A program made the translations under genes and the position numbers. The notes below the pieces were generated by a model that was given only the letters and a program-made list of their open reading frames with translations, was not told where the DNA came from and ran no database searches. 23,805 bases of DNA from Spirogloea muscicola (lineage: Eukaryota; Streptophyta; Zygnematophyceae; Spirogloeales; Spirogloeaceae), in NCBI GenBank assembly GCA_009602725.1, contig WELB01000331.1, positions 10,312-34,116 on the forward strand, in the 5' to 3' direction. This document shows, one piece after another, positions 20,201 to 23,805 of this stretch. Within the stretch, counting starts at the first letter, position 1. Each line of letters begins with the position of its first letter.

Positions 20201-20421
20201 GCCCTGCCCGATTTGCTCTCGCAGGTCCTCGTCTCTCGCTAGCTGCATGTAAGAGCAAAGGGCTGCCCTGTCAGCAGATTTACAAAGTAAGGGCTGGCAA
20301 AGGTGGTGGTATTTGACTGAATAGAGCTGCGGTTTGTTACCTTCATGACTGTGTACAAGTTAGCCTCAGCTTTCTCTCTCCGCTTTCGTTCCTTTTCTTC
20401 CTGCTCCTTCTTCATGCGAAT
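17253..20421 (-). other. C-terminal ubiquitin-like tandem of UBP12
   Basis: A Glu/Lys/Arg-rich helix (MKKEQEEKERKRREKAEA) leads into the region that in USP7 binds partners such as ICP0. Blocks found in order: FDLVDFDKVRSFRI, VAKELGIPVQCQRYWLWAKR, THTAELKLFLETP, ILLFLKFYDPLKEELRYVGR, IRYPDVRSFLEYVRDRQVVH, PKPQPVKYRGVQRLSDMLVH, LPLPELQGLKSLEVAFH, LRAEEVPDEERDIGPNDRL, FGEPLFLVAHENE. The predicted last exon reads NLKDAFAIKCRHGYDF, a weak match to the USP7 end, and stops about 20 residues later. Confidence 0.75.
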
Positions 20422-23400
20422 CTGCAGCGAGCAAGAGGCAAGTACCTAGTGTTCTTCGGATTGCAATGCGACCACTTGTACAGCGGAGCATGCGAGGAGA
20501 TCACTCCTTGCTAACATCCACATTACTTGCAGGTCCACTGGCTGGATGATGGGGCCTACCTGCAAGTGCTCAGCAATATCCCGCTCATCCACAGTGCACA
20601 TCACCGTGTTCTTGTCACTTTTCCGGATATATACAAGCATGTACGAAGAAGAATCATTTGCATACTTGAACAGCGCTTGGTTGTACCCAGGGTTTCTTTG
20701 AGGAAGCTGCAGCAGCATATAAGGACAACTCAGCCAGCCCGACATCATTACAATGAGCACGAGTGCTACAGCGTGCGAAGGATCTGTATTGCCTTCTGAG
20801 CGCAAGACAACTACAGGAGCTTTGAAGGGGAAGAACACCACCACCTCCTCCTTCTCACCTCCTCCTCCTCCTCTTACCTGACCCCCGTTTTGCTCATCAA
20901 GAGCTCTCTTGCCATCCTCTATATTCACTCTTTCGTTGTCAAACATGATCCTACAGACAGTAACACTGGAGCAGCTCATTGCAAGTACTCCAACCTAATC
21001 CAATCACTTCATTGCTTGTTGCCTACGACAGCAATATGAGATGAAGCGGCAGGTCAGTAGCTGCTGAGCACCATCGATCGCCTAGCATTGGCCGAATGAA
21101 AGCGTGGAAGTGGCCTCCGTGTACGCCACCATAACGCGAAAGATTGCTGCTCATCCAGGACAGTGGCCAGTTATTAGCTCACAGATCAGGTACTAGATAC
21201 CTGGTACAATATCCAGCAGCCACAAATGACGTGCCGAGAAGACTTTTCACCTGTGGAGAGTGAAGAGGTTGCGCACACTACGATCTGCATCAGGGGAGAG
21301 GTACTTGCCATCCTCCCGATCAAGATTCAGCTCACGAGTCAACCCGTACGGGTCTTGAATCTGTATGCAAGTCAAAAGAAGAAGGGAGGTAAGTGCATCC
21401 ATCTCAGGATAACATGAGTAAATAGGACCCTCATCGCAGGTCACAAAATCATCTGCAATGAAGCATACCTTGAATTTTTTACATCTCAGGTAGCCATAAT
21501 CAAAATTCTTGAGGTGCAACAGAAGTACTGGAGGGAAGTCAATGAACGTAACCCCTTTCCTTGCATCCTACATCCATCGGGGCACAGCACTCCACCCGTA
21601 CTGCCAAGTTAGCCGACAGCCTTGACTGCAAGCCTCTTTACTAGGACTCAACCTACCGAGCCTACACTGTAGCAGTGCAGCAGCCAAACCAAATCACCTG
21701 GAGGCCACATTGCCCTACATGATACTTATTGCCACCTTCCAGCTTCTCAACCGTCACATACTTGTCAAAAGACTCATATACATCCCTGCACCCCCTGGCA
21801 TCCAGCTGCAAATCTGCAAACCCGCCAATAAGTGCTAGTCATGCCTCCTGGAGAAGGGAGTGAAAGGCTGAAAGCAGCATATGTTACTGAGTGTTAAGTA
21901 CTAAAGTAAAGTAGGAAGCGAGTGCCTACCATAGAAGGACTCCTTGCGAGTGGACTTGTAGTCCACGTTGATGCAGTCAATGTAGTGCATATGGTGACCT
22001 TCAAAGAGCTTCTGTATCGTCCCTTCCTTAGCGGTGCCCTGCAAATCAGATCAGAGGTGCCAGCACCACAGTCAAATTTCTGGGATAGAATCGCTTATCA
22101 CACACCCATGGAAGTGGCAATGACCACACAAGCGTGCTGCACTAGTCACAACGAAAGATCGCAGAAGAAGTACCGCAGAATTCAATTCTCCCCTGAGCTC
22201 CACCCACACTATATGTGCAAGTAGCAGTCCATATTTGTATGACATGACCGAGCTACGTAATATCTACAATGGAGGGCTGCTTGAGGGGTATAGGCAGGGT
22301 ATGGCTTCAGGTAAGCAACCTTCAGCTTATCCTCCAGCTTTTCGCGGAGCGCGCGACTCATCTCCTGCACGTCACGTTGCATGAAGGAGTATGAAGAGTT
22401 CCAGCCAAAGGACTTGGTGAGGTCCTTGATAGCGATGCTGGTGTGACTGTATTGCAGCTTGTAGAAAAGGCTCTGAAGGGCCAGCGGGATACTGGTGCTG
22501 GGGGTATCCGCCTCTGTTGTTGGCATGTGATAGACAGCCTGCCAGCATAACCAGCCAGGCAGGCTGAGCAGCCGGCTTGGAGGTTACAGTGGCAGTTGAT
22601 AAGTTACTGGAATGCAGCGCGGCGGGCTTGACAAGTGCTGTAGCAGACCTTGCGGAAGTAAGGTATGTGGTAGAGCATCTGGAGCACTGATTTCATGTAG
22701 CAGGTAGCGCTCTGGTGCTTGAGGCCCACATACCCCGTCTCCTTTTTGGAGTCATATTTCCAATAGTCCTCCACCTTGTCCACGCTCACATTTGCCTCCA
22801 CAATCACTTTGTCATCTACCAGGAAACCCTTGGCAGGATCATGTAGCTCCTGGAGCGCCATGAATTTGTTGTATCCCCATTTCCGCTCCAGCTCAGTGAA
22901 ATAGTGCTGCGTATCTGCGCTGGCCAGAAAGAGAATCTGCCATCAGCAGTGAGGTCTGTGTTCAGTCAGCCTCGTGCGAAGAGCGAGCAGGACTTGAGCA
23001 GCACCAACTCAAGGCCAGGGGGCCTCAGCAAGCACCTCTCTTAATGGCCAGTTTGGGATCCAGCTGGTTGACGACCCCCAGTTTGAACTGCGCAAAGCGC
23101 GTCCAGCCATGAGGCAGCATTGACGCTTGGGCCACGTTCAGGTAGATGGAAAGGTGGTCGGTGTTGTTCCCCCAGCCCTTGGGGAAGATGAGCAGCCGCC
23201 TGCAGGAGGCGGGAGGGTAAAGGTGGCCACAAACGCCGGGGGTGAGCGAGCAGGGCCAGCCGCGGTCGTGCCACAGTGCCGGAGGAGGCGAGGCCGCAAG
23301 CGCAGGCAAGGCAAGAATGGCAGGGGGGATGGGGCGTGCCACTTGTAGCTGCCGACGACAAAGACGTCCAAGTAGCGCTTCTGCCCGGTGATGCGCGAGA

Positions 23401-23727
23401 AGGACTCGATGCTCCAGCGAAAGTTGCCGGTGAGGGAGTCATCCGCCCCGCCGCAGCTGTGGATGCCCGCCGAGAGCACAGCCTCCTCGTGGCCCGCCGC
23501 CAGCGCAACTGCGGCGAGGCGGACGTGAGCTGGTCAGCACGGAGCTGGTGAGGAGCAGCGCGAGGGCGCCGGAGCTGCGGAGAGCGCAGGCAGGGCTGGA
23601 AGCTAGCACCTTCCATGGGCTCTGGGCTCGCGGCGGCCTGGATCATGTCCACGGCCACATCGTCGCCGCGATTCTGCGAGGGGCTGCCGTGGACGTCCAT
23701 CGCCTCGTCTTGGCCGCCACCGGCCAT
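17253..23727 (-). CDS. UBP12: UBP12/13 (USP7-like) ubiquitin carboxyl-terminal hydrolase with MATH domain
   Basis: This protease cleaves ubiquitin from substrates, and in plants UBP12/13 act in clock, light and hormone signalling. The model starts at ATG 23725-23727 (GCAATGG context). Exons 1-18 were phase-checked: 23610-23727, 23343-23508, 23036-23199, 22649-22914, 22320-22538, 21930-22038, 21698-21813, 21469-21567, 21251-21360, 21072-21146, 20878-20950, 20560-20706, 20341-20421, 20123-20242, 19889-20011, 19667-19747, 19461-19552, 19230-19338. Later exons are recognised by homology (about 19070-17422), and the last is probably 17253-17369. Order: acidic N-terminus, MATH, peptidase C19, Glu/Lys-rich helix, and tandem ubiquitin-like domains. 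Catalytic Cys221, His468 and Asp485 are present, close to human USP7 numbering (223, 464, 481). The C-terminus is the least certain part. Confidence 0.88.
20560..22790 (-). other. Peptidase C19 catalytic domain of UBP12
   Basis: Cys box: GYVGLKHQSATCYMKSVLQ with Cys221 (codon 22700-22702). His box: YGGVHGGHFHAFIRP with His468. Asp: WIMFDNERV with Asp485. In between are PLALQSLFYKLQYS, FEGHHMHYIDCINVDYKST, GCRDVYESFDKY and GKYLSPDADRSVRNLFTLH, all at plant UBP12 spacing. Compared with the family norm GLKNQGATCYMNS, three residues differ: Asn to His216 (oxyanion hole), Gly to Ser218 and Asn to Lys. The usual CxxC zinc pairs are not needed in this subfamily. Confidence 0.88.
22850..23460 (-). 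other. MATH (TRAF-like) domain of UBP12
   Basis: It opens with SLTGNFRWSIESFSRI and VFVVGSYK, continues RLLIFPKGWGNNTDHLSIYL and GWTRFAQFKLGVVNQ, and ends near HYFTELERKWGYNKF. In USP7/UBP12 this domain binds substrates and partners. The usual KWR junction (as in GYKWR) reads K-R here because the Trp codon falls inside the predicted intron after 23343. Either the domain has lost this Trp or the donor differs. Confidence 0.85.
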
Positions 23728-23805
23728 TGCGGGGCCCGCTCGGCGATCGGCGCCGGCTCGGCGACCGGCGCCGCCTCGGCTCGGCGGCGGCCGCTCGGCG
23801 ACGGC
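23728..23805 (-). promoter_or_regulatory. GC-rich leader or promoter edge of UBP12
   Basis: Immediately upstream of the UBP12 start, the sequence is nearly pure G+C and contains GCTCGGCGA three times with GGCGCC spacers. It is most likely 5' untranslated region or CpG-rich promoter, cut by the window edge. No TATA-like element is visible in this stretch. Confidence 0.45.

Noticed and set aside
23041-23727. Uninterrupted 228-codon frame from the UBP12 start
   Set aside because: After residue 39 this frame leaves the family. Splicing out 23509-23609 gives the MATH domain in phase, so the rest of the open frame is chance.

Overview
The window is nuclear DNA of a green-lineage eukaryote. It holds two intron-rich protein genes pointing at each other, with repeat-rich non-coding DNA around them. 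The evidence for the lineage is a plant-type phytochrome photosensory core, a plant-type UBP12/13 (USP7-like) deubiquitinase, many short GT-AG introns (64 to 480 bases in the gene I could fully assemble) and a short TTTAGGG-like tract. The phytochrome is a full hybrid kinase (PAS-GAF-PHY-PAS-PAS-HisKA-HATPase-REC). As I recall, that layout fits early-diverging green algae (prasinophytes or basal streptophyte algae) better than land plants. I cannot name the species.

Layout. Bases 1-4800: a (CCG)n tract with a Kozak-like ATG, then about 3.5 kb with no gene I recognise. This stretch holds several copies of a dispersed hairpin-bearing repeat, a (GCC)n tract containing an unresolved base, a tRNA-like fragment and a telomere-like patch. 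Bases 4832-15153 (+): a phytochrome-like hybrid histidine kinase that I could thread through 24 exons with every splice phase consistent (about 1849 residues). Bases 15154-17252: a convergent intergenic region with two more copies of the dispersed repeat and a small tandem repeat. Bases 17253-23727 (-): a UBP12/USP7-type ubiquitin protease. Bases 23728-23805: its GC-rich leader.

The phytochrome is the most interesting object. Its fold is clear throughout, but the GAF bilin-attachment Cys-His, the Asp of the DIP motif and the PRxSF motif of the PHY tongue are all missing. The phosphorelay residues (His869, ATP-binding boxes, receiver Asp1746, Ser and Lys) all look intact. Between the ATPase and the receiver sits a roughly 600-residue GC-rich, Pro/Ala/Ser-rich linker encoded in one exon. 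A roughly 95-residue segment inside it resembles the Rad52-type single-strand-annealing fold. If confirmed, this would be a phytochrome-derived phosphorelay kinase that no longer binds bilin in the usual way and carries a DNA-annealing-like module.

The UBP12 homologue keeps its catalytic Cys221/His468/Asp485 but has substitutions around the Cys box, including the oxyanion-hole Asn changed to His. The two genes share no obvious pathway here beyond being neighbours. All exon boundaries are manual predictions from frame, splice consensus and family alignment from memory. No transcript or database evidence was available.
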